A stretch of 64,000 bases of DNA, taken from CG2-30-36-16 sp964372115. Lineage in GTDB: Bacteria > Bacteroidota > Ignavibacteria > Ignavibacteriales > Ignavibacteriaceae. The stretch's first letter is position 1; each line of letters opens with the position of its first letter. Of the stretch, positions 1 to 9,009 are shown piece after piece. The DNA is taken from NCBI GenBank assembly GCA_964372115.1, contig CAYJPN010000012.1:62001-126000 (forward strand), read 5' to 3'. A program made the position numbers and the translations under genes. The notes beneath the pieces were generated by a model. That model searched no databases. It saw only the letters and a program-made list of their open reading frames with translations, and was not told the origin of the DNA.

Positions 1-495
1 ATAAGAACTATTGAAGATGCGAGACAAGCACTGCTGTTAGGTGTTTGCCGTATTGTAATCTCAACTATGGCTTTGGAGTCGCGCGACGATTTTATTAAAT
101 TGTTGGATGAAGTTGGTCCTTCAAAAATATCCGTCGCTCTTGATATTGTAAAAGAAGAAGTTTGCATACGTGCTAGACTAGTTCACACTGGCGTTCATTA
201 TCTTACTTTTGCAAAAGACATGGCTGCCCTTGGGGTAACAAGATTTATTGTAACCGATGTTGAACGTAATGGTGTTCTTGGCGGGCCTAATGTAAAATAT
301 AGTTTAAATATTGCCAAAGAAACCGGCGTTAATGTAACACTATCCGGAGGTATCAGAAATAAAGATGAACTAATGGATATTCAAAAATTTACCGATTTGG
401 GGATTGATTCTGTTATTGTTGGACGAGCACTTTACGAAAATAGATTTCCCTGCCAAAAACTTTGGCGGGTTGCCGAAGCAGGAATATTTAGTTAG
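1..495 (+). CDS. hisA: HisA-type phosphoribosyl isomerase, 5' end missing
   Basis: The reading frame is open from base 1, so the gene starts outside the window and about 164 C-terminal residues are present. The product fits HisA, the cytosolic TIM-barrel enzyme that isomerises ProFAR to PRFAR in histidine biosynthesis. Visible are the barrel segment TDVERNGVLGGPNV, which carries the conserved Asp of the second half-barrel, and the phosphate-binding segments LSGGIRN and VIVGRALYE near the C-terminus. HisF is the main alternative, but the VGRALYE ending is HisA-like. No other his gene is seen; the next gene follows after 8 bp and is unrelated. Oddity: a Cys-rich stretch (VCIRARL) sits where HisA usually has a W-rich loop. 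Confidence 0.8.
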   Translation: MRTIEDARQALLLGVCRIVISTMALESRDDFIKLLDEVGPSKISVALDIVKEEVCIRARLVHTGVHYLTFAKDMAALGVTRFIVTDVERNGVLGGPNVKYSLNIAKETGVNVTLSGGIRNKDELMDIQKFTDLGIDSVIVGRALYENRFPCQKLWRVAEAGIFS

Positions 496-503
496 AGGTT
501 ATT

Positions 504-1064
504 ATGGAAAAATCAAAAAGCAATGAACCGATACACAGTAGTTTCTGGTCTAATTTTTTTCGATCCCCTGCCGATCAAACGGATTTGCATAAATCTTTAA
601 AATCGATTCCTCTTTTTAGCGACTTAAGTAAGCGAGATCTTACCCATTTTGTAAAAATAATTCACAATCGGCACTATCTTGCCGGTGAATATATTTTTTA
701 TCAGGGAGATCCCGGTATTGCGTTATATATCATTCGTGAAGGTGAAGTAACAATACAGCGAAGTGACGAAATTAATGACAATTTGGTTCTTGCAACTTTA
801 AGTTGCGGCGACTTTTTCGGCGAGCTTGCGCTTGTAGATGGAGACAAAAGATCTGCATCGGCAGTTGCAATTTCAGAAACACGATTAGCAGTAATATTTA
901 AACCCGATCTTGATGAATATATTGAAAGATTCCCCAAGAAAGGAATAAAAGTGCTACAGGGAATTGCTCTTATTATTGCTCACCGTTTGCGAAAAATAAA
1001 CGAAGACCATTATAATTTACAAAAAAAATTAAATATTCATTTGGAGGAAGACTATGGAGCCTAA
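504..1064 (+). CDS. cyclic nucleotide-binding domain protein
   Basis: This 186-residue protein has one CRP-type cyclic-nucleotide-binding fold at about residues 30-150. The phosphate-binding cassette is clear: FGELALVDGDKRSASA, with the conserved Glu and Arg that hold cAMP or cGMP. No helix-turn-helix follows; the protein ends in a charged helix, so it is not a classical CRP/FNR activator. It more likely works through protein contacts, for example with the stress protein encoded next. The gene follows hisA by 8 bp and its last 11 bp overlap the next start, so the two are probably co-translated. Ligand unknown. Confidence 0.8.
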   Translation: MEKSKSNEPIHSSFWSNFFRSPADQTDLHKSLKSIPLFSDLSKRDLTHFVKIIHNRHYLAGEYIFYQGDPGIALYIIREGEVTIQRSDEINDNLVLATLSCGDFFGELALVDGDKRSASAVAISETRLAVIFKPDLDEYIERFPKKGIKVLQGIALIIAHRLRKINEDHYNLQKKLNIHLEEDYGA

Positions 1065-1539
1065 TATAAATAAAATTCTCGTTCCTATTGATTTTTCCGA
1101 CTATTCGAAAAGCTCACTTCGTTTTGCAGTAAATTTTACAAAAAGTTTTAATGCAAAGTTATACCTTGTTTACGTAGTAGAGCCGGTTGTTTACCCTCCG
1201 GATTTTAGTATGGGACAAATTGCTATCCCTTCAATCGATCTTGAAATGGACAAGCGTGCTTTAGAAGAATTGAATAAATTAGCAGAGCAGGATATTCCGT
1301 CTGAGGTTGAGGTAAAAACTATTGTAAAAACGGGAAAACCATTTATTGAAATCATTGAGACAGCCGAGGAAGAGGATATTGATTTAATAATTATTTCTAC
1401 ACATGGACACACTGGTGTTGAGCATATTCTTTTCGGAAGCACTGCCGAAAAAGTTGTTCGCAAAGCCCCATGTCCGGTTTTAACGCTTCGAGAGCCTCTC
1501 AAGGGATTTAATTTTAAACATGGAATAAAGAAAGGTTAA
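1054..1539 (+). CDS. universal stress protein (UspA family)
   Basis: This is a 161-residue single Usp domain. It opens with KILVPIDFSDYS, the usual first strand of the family, and ends with the ATP-binding signature region HGHTGVEHILFGSTAEKV, matching the G-2x-G-9x-G(S/T) pattern of ATP-binding Usp proteins. GGAGGA lies 6 bp before the ATG, inside the end of the previous gene. The pairing with a cNMP-binding protein suggests one nucleotide-responsive stress unit, but the sequence does not show the target. It converges on the following minus-strand gene with a 12-bp gap. Confidence 0.88.
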   Translation: MEPNINKILVPIDFSDYSKSSLRFAVNFTKSFNAKLYLVYVVEPVVYPPDFSMGQIAIPSIDLEMDKRALEELNKLAEQDIPSEVEVKTIVKTGKPFIEIIETAEEEDIDLIIISTHGHTGVEHILFGSTAEKVVRKAPCPVLTLREPLKGFNFKHGIKKG

Positions 1540-1551
1540 GCAAAAGAAAAA

Positions 1552-2532
1552 TTAATTTTTCCGCTCAATAATAAAATCGATTAGTGATTCTAAAGCGTGT
1601 TTGCTTTGTGAATCGGGAAATATTTTTAGCGCTTCGCGTGCTTTCTCAGAATAATTGTGGGCTGTCTCAATCGCGTATTCAATTCCCTTCTGCTCTCTTA
1701 CAAAATTTATAATTTCTTTTACACCGTCAGTGCTTGTTCCGTTTTTTATCATTTTACGGATGCGTGCTGCTTCCTTAGTTGAAACTTGTTTTAATGAGTG
1801 AATTAATGGGAGTGTGATTTTCTTTTCTTTTATATCGCCCCCAATAGGTTTACCAATTAAACTGGTTGAGCCTTCATAATCGAGAATGTCATCTCTAATT
1901 TGAAAAGTTATACCAATTGCCTCACCAAATTCTCTCATCGCCTCATGGAACGCGGGATTATTCGACGAGCTAAGCGCACCAATTTGGCAGCATGTTTCGA
2001 GGAGAGACGCTGTTTTGTCGGAAATAACTCTAAAGTAAGTTTCTTCGTCTATATCAAGTTTTCTCGTTTTTTGAATTTGAAGCAGCTCTCCTTCAGACAT
2101 TCTTTTTACAGTATCTGTAATGACTCCAAGAAAATCAAAGTCCTTCCCTTCAGTTGCTATCATTAAACCTCGGGCAAGAAGATAGTCACCCATTAATACC
2201 GATGCCTTATTTTTAAATACAGCATTGATTGACCAAAAACCTCTTCTTTTGTCTGCATTATCAACCACATCGTCGTGAATTAGTGTAGCAGTATGAAGCA
2301 ATTCAACAAGCACAGCTCCGCGATAAGTTCTTTCATTTATTTCGCCGGCAATTTTTGCCGAAAGCAAAACGAGAAGAGGACGAATCTTTTTCCCTTTTTG
2401 TCGCAATAAATAACGTGCAATCAGATCAACTAATCCAACTTTTGACTTTATAGACTCCTTAAAAAGTTTTTCGAAGATGAGTAGTTCATCATGTATTGGT
2501 TTACTAATCTCTGATAGCTGTTTTTTAATCAA
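1552..2532 (-). CDS. polyprenyl diphosphate synthase (trans-prenyltransferase)
   Basis: This 326-residue protein is a long-chain polyprenyl diphosphate synthase of the IspA/IspB/HepT type, which condenses IPP onto allylic diphosphates to make a quinone side chain or similar chain. The first Asp-rich motif is HDDVVDNADKRRG and the second is RDDILDYEG, both complete. KGKKIRP near the N-terminus binds IPP. The residues before the first motif (LLHTATLI) are small or medium, which fits a long product such as C35-C40, but chain length cannot be fixed by eye. The start overlaps the end of tatC by 8 bp. Confidence 0.88.
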   Translation of the reverse strand: MIKKQLSEISKPIHDELLIFEKLFKESIKSKVGLVDLIARYLLRQKGKKIRPLLVLLSAKIAGEINERTYRGAVLVELLHTATLIHDDVVDNADKRRGFWSINAVFKNKASVLMGDYLLARGLMIATEGKDFDFLGVITDTVKRMSEGELLQIQKTRKLDIDEETYFRVISDKTASLLETCCQIGALSSSNNPAFHEAMREFGEAIGITFQIRDDILDYEGSTSLIGKPIGGDIKEKKITLPLIHSLKQVSTKEAARIRKMIKNGTSTDGVKEIINFVREQKGIEYAIETAHNYSEKAREALKIFPDSQSKHALESLIDFIIERKN

Positions 2533-3298
2533 TTTTTTCTTTTTTTCTTTGAGAAAGTTGAGAAATCAAAATACTTATTTCGTATAATAAAACCAACGGA
2601 ACTGCCAGCACAATTTGAGAAACAGGATCGGTACCGGGAGTTAGGAAAGCAGCTGCAACAAGAATAATTACTATCGAATGTTTTCTAAATTTACGCATAA
2701 ACTTAGGGGTAAGAATTCCAAGTTTTGTTAAGAAATAAGATATCATCGGCATTTCGAAAACCACCCCGGATGCTAACATTATACTTATTATTAGTGAAAG
2801 ATATTCATCAATTGCAAATTCGTTGGATATTTGCTGCGAACCGAATTTTGCCGCAAAACTCAATACTAACGGAAGCATTACATAATAAGCGAATAAAATA
2901 CCCATAAGAAATGAAAGTGAAGAAAATGTTACAATTGCCGATATATATTTTCGTTCCGGTTTTCGCAGCGCAGGCGCTATAAATTTCCATAATTGGTAAA
3001 ACAAGTTCGGCAATGAAACAACAATACCTCCCATTATTGCTACCTGAACAAACATGAATAATTGTCCGAAAGGTTTTAAATTTTGCAGAATAATCCCATT
3101 ATCCTTGGCGGGTTTTAGTAACACAATATTTATTAATTGGTCAATAAAAATCCAGCATATAACGCTACCAACTATCAGACCAAGAAAAGAAAAGATTATA
3201 CGCCAGCGCAGCTCTTCGAGATGTTCGAGAAATGTCATTTCGCCGCTTTCTCCTTCATCCCGGCTATCTTTTAATTCCCTTTTTGTCATTTTGTTCAT
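2525..3298 (-). CDS. tatC: Sec-independent protein translocase TatC
   Basis: This 257-residue inner-membrane protein is the TatC receptor of the twin-arginine export pathway. The N-terminal signature FLEHLEELRWRI is clear, and about six hydrophobic segments follow. FRKHSIVIILVAAAFLTPGTDPVSQ is the conserved region before the last two helices, with the TPGTDP loop intact. An acidic extension of about 20 residues precedes the signature. No tatA or tatB is adjacent, so those must lie elsewhere. The end overlaps the polyprenyl synthase by 8 bp and glyA lies 14 bp upstream, making a three-gene operon. Confidence 0.95.
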   Translation of the reverse strand: MNKMTKRELKDSRDEGESGEMTFLEHLEELRWRIIFSFLGLIVGSVICWIFIDQLINIVLLKPAKDNGIILQNLKPFGQLFMFVQVAIMGGIVVSLPNLFYQLWKFIAPALRKPERKYISAIVTFSSLSFLMGILFAYYVMLPLVLSFAAKFGSQQISNEFAIDEYLSLIISIMLASGVVFEMPMISYFLTKLGILTPKFMRKFRKHSIVIILVAAAFLTPGTDPVSQIVLAVPLVLLYEISILISQLSQRKKEKID

Positions 3299-3311
3299 GG
3301 TTTATTTATTA

Positions 3312-4598
3312 CTAAGCAAATATCGGAAATTTAGAACAATGCTGTTTAACATTTTCTTTTACATTTTTGATACTATTTTTATCAGTATGATTTGAGATTA
3401 CATCATTTATTAAAGATGCAATTACATCCATATCCTCTTCTTTCATTCCTCTTGTTGTAACCGCGGGTGTACCAATTCTAATACCGCTGGTTACAAATGG
3501 ACTTCTCTCATCGAATGGCACCATGTTTTTATTGACTGTAATTCCAGCCTCACCAAGCGCATTTTCTGCAGCTTTTCCCGTTAAGTTTTTGTTTGTCAAA
3601 TCAACAAGCATAAGATGATTATCCGTTCCACCGGAAATAACATCAAAACCGAAACCCATCAATTTTGCTGCAAGCCGTTTTGAATTCTTTAAAACTTGAG
3701 TAGTGTAACTCAAAAATTTATCATCAAGCGCTTCGCCAAACGCAACAGCTTTTGCCATTATAATGTGCATCAGCGGTCCGCCCTGAATACCGGGCATAAC
3801 AGCACTATCCAATAACTCCGACATCATTTTTGTGCGGTCTCCTTTAGGAGTTTTTATTCCAAATGGGTTTTCTTTGTCTTTCCCTATCAAAATAATTCCT
3901 CCACGCGGTCCGCGCAAAGTTTTGTGCGTTGTCGATGTAACTATATCACAATATGGTAGTGGATTGTTTAAATGTCCTTTTGCAATTAAGCCAGCGGGAT
4001 GAGCCATATCGCAAACAAAAAATGCCCCTACTGAATCAGCAATTTGACGAAACTTTGCGTAATCCCACTCGCGCGAGTAAGCGCTTGCCCCGGCAATAAT
4101 CATTTTTGGTTTTTCCTTTTTCGCCAAGTCCTCAATGATATTGTAATCGAGTTGTTTTGTTTCACGGTTCAAAGTGTAACCAACTGCATTGTATAATTGA
4201 CCTGAAAAATTAACCGGAGAACCATGAGTTAAGTGACCGCCATGTGCAAGACTAAGCCCCAATACTTTGTCCCCCGGTTTTAAAAGCGTCATATATACAG
4301 CCATATTTGCCTGCGAACCACTATGCGGCTGAACATTTACATACTCAGCATTATATAATTTTTTTAATCGTTCGCGAGCAACATCCTCCGCCATATCCAC
4401 AAACTCGCATCCGCCGTAATACCTTTTCCCGGGGTAACCTTCGGCGTATTTGTTTGTTAAAACTGAACCGGCGGCTTCAAGTACTGCCGGGCTAACAAAA
4501 TTTTCAGAGGCAATTAATTCTAAATTTTCGAGTTGACGTTTTATTTCTAAATCGAGGATGTTTAATATTTCTTTATCTTTTTGTATTTGTGAGTTCAT
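3312..4598 (-). CDS. glyA: serine hydroxymethyltransferase
   Basis: This 428-residue cytosolic PLP enzyme interconverts serine and glycine with tetrahydrofolate and supplies one-carbon units. The PLP-lysine motif [13 protein letters not shown] is present, as are the N-terminal [15 protein letters not shown], the [12 protein letters not shown] loop and the [12 protein letters not shown] segment that includes a pyridoxal contact. Length and motif order match the family throughout. It heads the glyA-tatC-prenyl synthase run on the minus strand and is separated from the TPR gene upstream by a hairpin terminator. Confidence 0.97.
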   Translation of the reverse strand: MNSQIQKDKEILNILDLEIKRQLENLELIASENFVSPAVLEAAGSVLTNKYAEGYPGKRYYGGCEFVDMAEDVARERLKKLYNAEYVNVQPHSGSQANMAVYMTLLKPGDKVLGLSLAHGGHLTHGSPVNFSGQLYNAVGYTLNRETKQLDYNIIEDLAKKEKPKMIIAGASAYSREWDYAKFRQIADSVGAFFVCDMAHPAGLIAKGHLNNPLPYCDIVTSTTHKTLRGPRGGIILIGKDKENPFGIKTPKGDRTKMMSELLDSAVMPGIQGGPLMHIIMAKAVAFGEALDDKFLSYTTQVLKNSKRLAAKLMGFGFDVISGGTDNHLMLVDLTNKNLTGKAAENALGEAGITVNKNMVPFDERSPFVTSGIRIGTPAVTTRGMKEEDMDVIASLINDVISNHTDKNSIKNVKENVKQHCSKFPIFA

Positions 4599-4645
4599 AA
4601 AATTTCTATAATGTTGTTATAAAATAACCGCTTGATATGAGCAGA

Positions 4646-4678
4646 AAAAGGTTCTAAAGAATAGCTTCAGAACCTTTT
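4646..4678 (-). terminator. Rho-independent terminator after the TPR gene
   Basis: The arms AAAAGGTTCT and AGAACCTTTT form a perfect 10-bp stem with a 13-base loop, followed on the minus strand by a T run. It sits about 40 bp past the stop of the TPR gene and before glyA, so it separates the two units. The arms are symmetrical, so weak activity on the other strand is possible. Confidence 0.75.
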
Positions 4679-4718
4679 CCAAATTAAAAATATTTATACA
4701 AAACTAAACGCGATGCCA

Positions 4719-5993
4719 TTATGGAACACTTACACTACGTCCAATCCAGCCATAACAATTTCCTGAAATAGGTATTGAAGCGCCGGATTTATATTTCCTA
4801 AAAAAGTAATCTTCTTTTGTTGGAACAGATGAAGATAAAGCAGAAACTCTATCACGCGCCTGTGTTAATGAAGGTTCGGTATTTGCAGCTTTTCTGTAAG
4901 TATCAACTGCAAGCTGATAAACTAATTTATCTTCAAAATCAAATGAGCCGCAATTACGAGCAGCCTGCTCGTACAATAATCCTTCATAATAAATAGGCAA
5001 ACCCCATCCGTTTTTTAGCGACGCCGCTTTTTGGTACTGTACTCTCGCGGCACTTAACTGCCCTTTGTCTTTATAAACTATACCGAGGTTTAAATAGTGA
5101 TCTTGATTATCAGGTTCAATCTCAATCAATTTTTTAATTGTAGTTTCAGCTTTATTAAGATCATCTGTTTTTTGATAAGCTGTTGCAAGCTGACTCCAGT
5201 AATTTATAGATTCGGGAGAATTCTGTGTCAAAAACTCTAATGCTTCAATAGCGTCTGCGTATCTGCCTGCTTTCATTGCTAACGACGCAAACTTCCATGC
5301 TCTTGTAGCGTCATCTTTATTGTTTAGCCAGGCTTTTTTTGTAAGTTCAACAAGTTCATCTATATTGTCAACAAGCGATTCTAATTCGTCAGACCAAACC
5401 TGGTTATCAGGTTCGCGTTCGTTTAAGTAAGTAAAAAGATCAAGGGCTTTTGTTTTAAAATCAGGAGCTTCCTCGGCTTTGGATTTATAAAGCTGCCCAA
5501 GACGATTATAATAATATGTTGAAATTTTCGGATCATACTCCGTTGCTTTTTCATACATTGCAGTTACTTCTTCAAAAGGTAATCCTAACCATGTTTCTGC
5601 CACAAATGCTTTACGTGCCTGGTAGTAAGCTTTTTCAACAGGATTATACTTGATAGCAATATCATAAAAACTTAAAATCGTATCTTCAACAGTCTTTTTT
5701 TCTTCTGGAGAAACTGTAGAAGAATCATGGGTCTGCCAAAGTGCATCTTCCATTTTTCCATAAATCCATTTACAGAATTTTTCAGGATTGAGTTGAATTA
5801 CTTCCCACCCGTATGGTAAGGCGCTCTGGAAATCTTTATTCTTATAGTATTCCGAGAATAAGCTGTATTTTGTTACCACTTCCATTGAATCGATAGAAGT
5901 TATATTTGAGGATATACTTTTAGAATAAACAGCATTATTTAACGCGAGAGTCAAAAATACGCTTATACCAAGTAATGATATTATCCGTTTCAA
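4719..5993 (-). CDS. exported tetratricopeptide repeat protein
   Basis: This 424-residue protein begins with a signal peptide (MKRIISLLGISVFLTLALN, cleavage near AVYSKS) and then carries TPR-like helical pairs. The clearest repeats lie at about residues 240-335 (AGRYADAIEALEFLTQNSPE, TDDLNKAETTIKKLIEIEPD, KGQLSAARVQYQKAASLK). Such periplasmic TPR proteins are common in this group and usually act as scaffolds in envelope assembly; no catalytic motif is visible. It lies downstream of an outer-membrane protein gene in the same direction with a 28-bp gap, so a shared envelope role is plausible but not shown. Confidence 0.82.
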   Translation of the reverse strand: MKRIISLLGISVFLTLALNNAVYSKSISSNITSIDSMEVVTKYSLFSEYYKNKDFQSALPYGWEVIQLNPEKFCKWIYGKMEDALWQTHDSSTVSPEEKKTVEDTILSFYDIAIKYNPVEKAYYQARKAFVAETWLGLPFEEVTAMYEKATEYDPKISTYYYNRLGQLYKSKAEEAPDFKTKALDLFTYLNEREPDNQVWSDELESLVDNIDELVELTKKAWLNNKDDATRAWKFASLAMKAGRYADAIEALEFLTQNSPESINYWSQLATAYQKTDDLNKAETTIKKLIEIEPDNQDHYLNLGIVYKDKGQLSAARVQYQKAASLKNGWGLPIYYEGLLYEQAARNCGSFDFEDKLVYQLAVDTYRKAANTEPSLTQARDRVSALSSSVPTKEDYFFRKYKSGASIPISGNCYGWIGRSVSVP

Positions 5994-6021
5994 AACTTTA
6001 TTCCTTGTTTTATTTTAATGA

Positions 6022-7260
6022 TTATTTATCCTGTCTCAAAAACCAAACTTCGCCCAAACTAAAACCAAGATTAAGCGCTATGCGGTTTTCTTTGAACAAA
6101 TTCGATTCTGTGGTGCCGCGTATCGAATACTGGATAGAAATATCAAGCGAATTTTCGTTTCCCATCGGTAATCCGAAACCGCCGCCGATTGAATATTGAT
6201 CAATACCGGTTCCTTTTATAAGATATTGAGTTTGTTCAAAACTTAAACCTAACCGCCATACTATTTGTTCCCAAAATGATGCTCCTAATTCTTTTGCCGG
6301 TTTATATTCAAAACCCGCACTCAATTTTTGTGCGTCACGCAGGCTTATAGAGGTAATATCATTAAATGAGTATTTGCTCCATGGTTGAAAAGCATAATCC
6401 AAACTTACTAAATACTTTTCACTAAAAGTAACATTTAACCCGGCGTTTAAACGCATCGGTACTTTCATATCCACTACACCACTACCTAATGTATCGAAGA
6501 CGACGGAGGAAACTTTCGTAAGCATGGTATCAGTAGATAAATTACCCACAATTGCCGCAGCTAACCCAAATCTTATATCGGTAATGTTATCTGATTTAAA
6601 AATTTTCGAAAGGTTCGAAGATATCAATCCGAGGGTTGTGCCGAATCCCTTGGGATCAATAGTTTTTTTGTATTCTGTTTTTAGCTGTTCGGCTGCTGAA
6701 AAACTTATTGTTGATAAATACTGGATGTTGCCGAAATAATAGTCAAATGTGGCTCCAATATTAACGCCAAAAGGAGTGCGATAGGAAGTCCCGATGAAAA
6801 ATTTTGATAGCCCTCCCCTTCCTTCATATTTGGAAATATATTCAATATTGTTTGTTGTTATAGAGGATTCTTTTGTGTTGTAAGAAACGTTTGAATACGG
6901 CACAAGTCCCATTACAGCTCCCACGCCATATGTTTGGCTAATCGGGAAACCAAAGGCAAATCCGGTGAACTCGGCATTGCCGAAATAATTTGAAGAAGTT
7001 GAATTTGATAAAAATACCGCATTAAACTTTGAAGATATTTCGAGTCTTGTACGCGATAAACTATTCCATGAAGCGGGGTTGAGCGTTGTTAAATGTAAGC
7101 CATCATTGTATGCCGCGTTTAAGTTACCTAAAGCAATGGATCTTGTAGAGAAAGAGTATTCCACATCGCCAATTCCAAACCTCGAATAAGAGGTGCTGCT
7201 TTGAGCAAAAAGTAAAAAAGGAATAAAAACGATAATTATTAATTTAAGTTTTAATTTCAT
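6022..7260 (-). CDS. predicted outer-membrane beta-barrel protein
   Basis: This 412-residue protein has a signal peptide ending near LLFAQSSTSYS, then alternating hydrophobic and polar strands and a barrel-like C-terminus (RIALNLGFSLGEVWFLRQ). The start SRFGIGDVEYSFSTRSIALGN, with a following NPASW motif, is typical of the FadL/PorV-like barrel families of Bacteroidota and relatives. Its ligand cannot be read from sequence. It sits between a lipoprotein gene, which its start overlaps by 4 bp, and a TPR gene, suggesting one outer-membrane operon. Confidence 0.75.
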   Translation of the reverse strand: MKLKLKLIIIVFIPFLLFAQSSTSYSRFGIGDVEYSFSTRSIALGNLNAAYNDGLHLTTLNPASWNSLSRTRLEISSKFNAVFLSNSTSSNYFGNAEFTGFAFGFPISQTYGVGAVMGLVPYSNVSYNTKESSITTNNIEYISKYEGRGGLSKFFIGTSYRTPFGVNIGATFDYYFGNIQYLSTISFSAAEQLKTEYKKTIDPKGFGTTLGLISSNLSKIFKSDNITDIRFGLAAAIVGNLSTDTMLTKVSSVVFDTLGSGVVDMKVPMRLNAGLNVTFSEKYLVSLDYAFQPWSKYSFNDITSISLRDAQKLSAGFEYKPAKELGASFWEQIVWRLGLSFEQTQYLIKGTGIDQYSIGGGFGLPMGNENSLDISIQYSIRGTTESNLFKENRIALNLGFSLGEVWFLRQDK

Positions 7261-8438
7261 AACGACTTTTTATAAGTATAGGTGATTTCTAATTTTGGTT
7301 GTTTATTTTTATCCGGATAACTGCTACCGAAAAATACAAATTTTTCGGTGCCTTCTAATTGACCTAAATTCCAAACGAGCACACCGAGATTTGTTTCGCC
7401 ATTTGCCCAGCGCTGTACAAAACGTGTAATGTTTCCAGAAAAAGTATTGCCGGTTCTGCTTAACGTAACGAAGCCGCTGGAATCAATCGCTGTTTTTGTA
7501 GTATCAGTTATTAAACCAACGCCAAGCGCAATATTATATGTTGAACCGGTTTGTGTTAGGAGAGTATCAAGATTCAGACTAAGTGTGGCATTGTTTATCA
7601 ATGCAGTAGCAGGGACAGAAGAAATATTACACCAAAACTTTGAATTAACAATTAATCCGCTTTGTGTAAAAAAATGATCGCTCATACTTGGAACCGTGCC
7701 TGATACAACCGATATATCCGCTGTTGAAGTAAAATTGACAACAACAGTATCAGAGTTAGCAGTAATGAGTGTTACATTAAGTTGTGGAATATTCGCATTT
7801 GTTGAAGCTACTGCTTGAAAACCCCTTATACCTGAAACAGACTCGGGTTTTAAAAACATTCCATTATCTACCGGTATCGAAGTATCGGCTTCTGCAAGCA
7901 GCCACTCCATTACAATCTGTTTATCCATATCAAATGTAATTATAGAATCCGTAACATTTAAATTTGAGGCTGCATTTGTTTGATCATAAGATAAACTGCC
8001 CAAACTATCGGATGTAAAACCGACGCTTGACCATCTGCTATTTATCTTATGAATTGAAAAATCGAAAGGCGTAGAGTTTGTGTTAAAAGTATAATTTGGC
8101 GTTAACTCAACTGTTGCAGATGCAATGGTTATGTTACTATTTTTTATTGCTGTTTTTAATGACTCGGCTAATGATATAAAATTAAAACGCATCAGTGTAA
8201 CCGCTTCCAGTTCGTTAGTTTTGCCGACAAGCAATCTCGGTGATGCACCAAGTGATATTTTTCTTTCAAGATAACTTGAATGTTGTGCAAGCGAATCATC
8301 AATTGAATTTATTATTTTAACGTCTAACTTATCGGAATTCAATAAATCGGCGCCAATAGAAGAAGGATCGTCACTGCAGGATACAAACAGAAAAGCCGTA
8401 AGTGCAGCTATCAAAAAAAGAACCTTATTGTGAAACAA
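7257..8438 (-). CDS. DUF4270-like outer-membrane lipoprotein
   Basis: I place the start at a TTG at 8438. It lies behind AAGGGAG with a 6-base gap, and it begins directly with a lipoprotein signal peptide (LFHNKVLFLIAALTAFLFVSC) with lipobox FVSC; an upstream in-frame ATG would bury this signal behind 43 residues. The mature part starts SDDPSSIGADLL and contains repeated beta-rich segments like those of DUF4270 or DNRLRE lipoproteins of Bacteroidota, which are surface or periplasmic proteins of unknown role. The start overlaps the phosphatase gene by 14 bp and the end overlaps the barrel gene by 4 bp, so all three are probably co-expressed. Confidence 0.72.
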   Translation of the reverse strand: MFHNKVLFLIAALTAFLFVSCSDDPSSIGADLLNSDKLDVKIINSIDDSLAQHSSYLERKISLGASPRLLVGKTNELEAVTLMRFNFISLAESLKTAIKNSNITIASATVELTPNYTFNTNSTPFDFSIHKINSRWSSVGFTSDSLGSLSYDQTNAASNLNVTDSIITFDMDKQIVMEWLLAEADTSIPVDNGMFLKPESVSGIRGFQAVASTNANIPQLNVTLITANSDTVVVNFTSTADISVVSGTVPSMSDHFFTQSGLIVNSKFWCNISSVPATALINNATLSLNLDTLLTQTGSTYNIALGVGLITDTTKTAIDSSGFVTLSRTGNTFSGNITRFVQRWANGETNLGVLVWNLGQLEGTEKFVFFGSSYPDKNKQPKLEITYTYKKSL

Positions 8439-9009
8439 ATATGTCTCCCTTAAAATCGTTATAAATAAAAGTACATGCGTCAGAAATATTATCGGCGACA
8501 AAAGTTGGAAATTTATTTTCCTTTTGCAACATATAAATACTGTCCTTTCCATAACCGGTTTTAACAAGCACTGTTTTTAAACCGGCGTTTATACCGCATT
8601 CTATGTCCGAAGTTGAATCGCCGACAAAGTAAGATTTCGATAAATCAATTTCTTCTTTTTCTGCAGCGTAAAAAACCATTTCTGGTGATGGCTTGCGACA
8701 ACCGCATTTTTCAATTTCGTTAAACTCCGGATGATAAGGGCAGTAATAGAATGCATCAATCTGTACGTCATCTTGAGAAAGAAGTTCATTAATTTTTTTG
8801 TTAACTGCTTCAACGTTCTCTTTGGAAATTAATCCTCGTGCAATACCTGATTGGTTTGAAATAACAATAAATTTAATTCCCAATTGTTTTTTTAAATTTG
8901 CCAGGGCTTTTCCGGTACCCGGATAAAGAGTTACTTTATCCGGGTCGCCTAAATAGCCTGGGTCTTCGTTCAATGTACCGTCTCTGTCAAGAAAAATAGC
9001 TGCGGTCAT
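8425..9009 (-). CDS. gmhB: GmhB-like D,D-heptose bisphosphate phosphatase (HAD)
   Basis: This 194-residue HAD enzyme has the nucleophile motif FLDRDGTLNEDPGYL, typical of the histidinol-phosphatase/GmhB family that removes phosphate from heptose bisphosphates for LPS or S-layer glycan synthesis. Motif II lies in FIVISNQSGIARG and motif III/IV in YFVGDSTSDIECG. A Cys/His zinc loop is visible (YYCPYHPEFNEIEKCGCRKP), which is the GmhB mark. Its ATG overlaps the glgA stop by one base. No other heptose gene is adjacent, so the exact sugar is uncertain. Confidence 0.85.
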   Translation of the reverse strand: MTAAIFLDRDGTLNEDPGYLGDPDKVTLYPGTGKALANLKKQLGIKFIVISNQSGIARGLISKENVEAVNKKINELLSQDDVQIDAFYYCPYHPEFNEIEKCGCRKPSPEMVFYAAEKEEIDLSKSYFVGDSTSDIECGINAGLKTVLVKTGYGKDSIYMLQKENKFPTFVADNISDACTFIYNDFKGDIFVSQ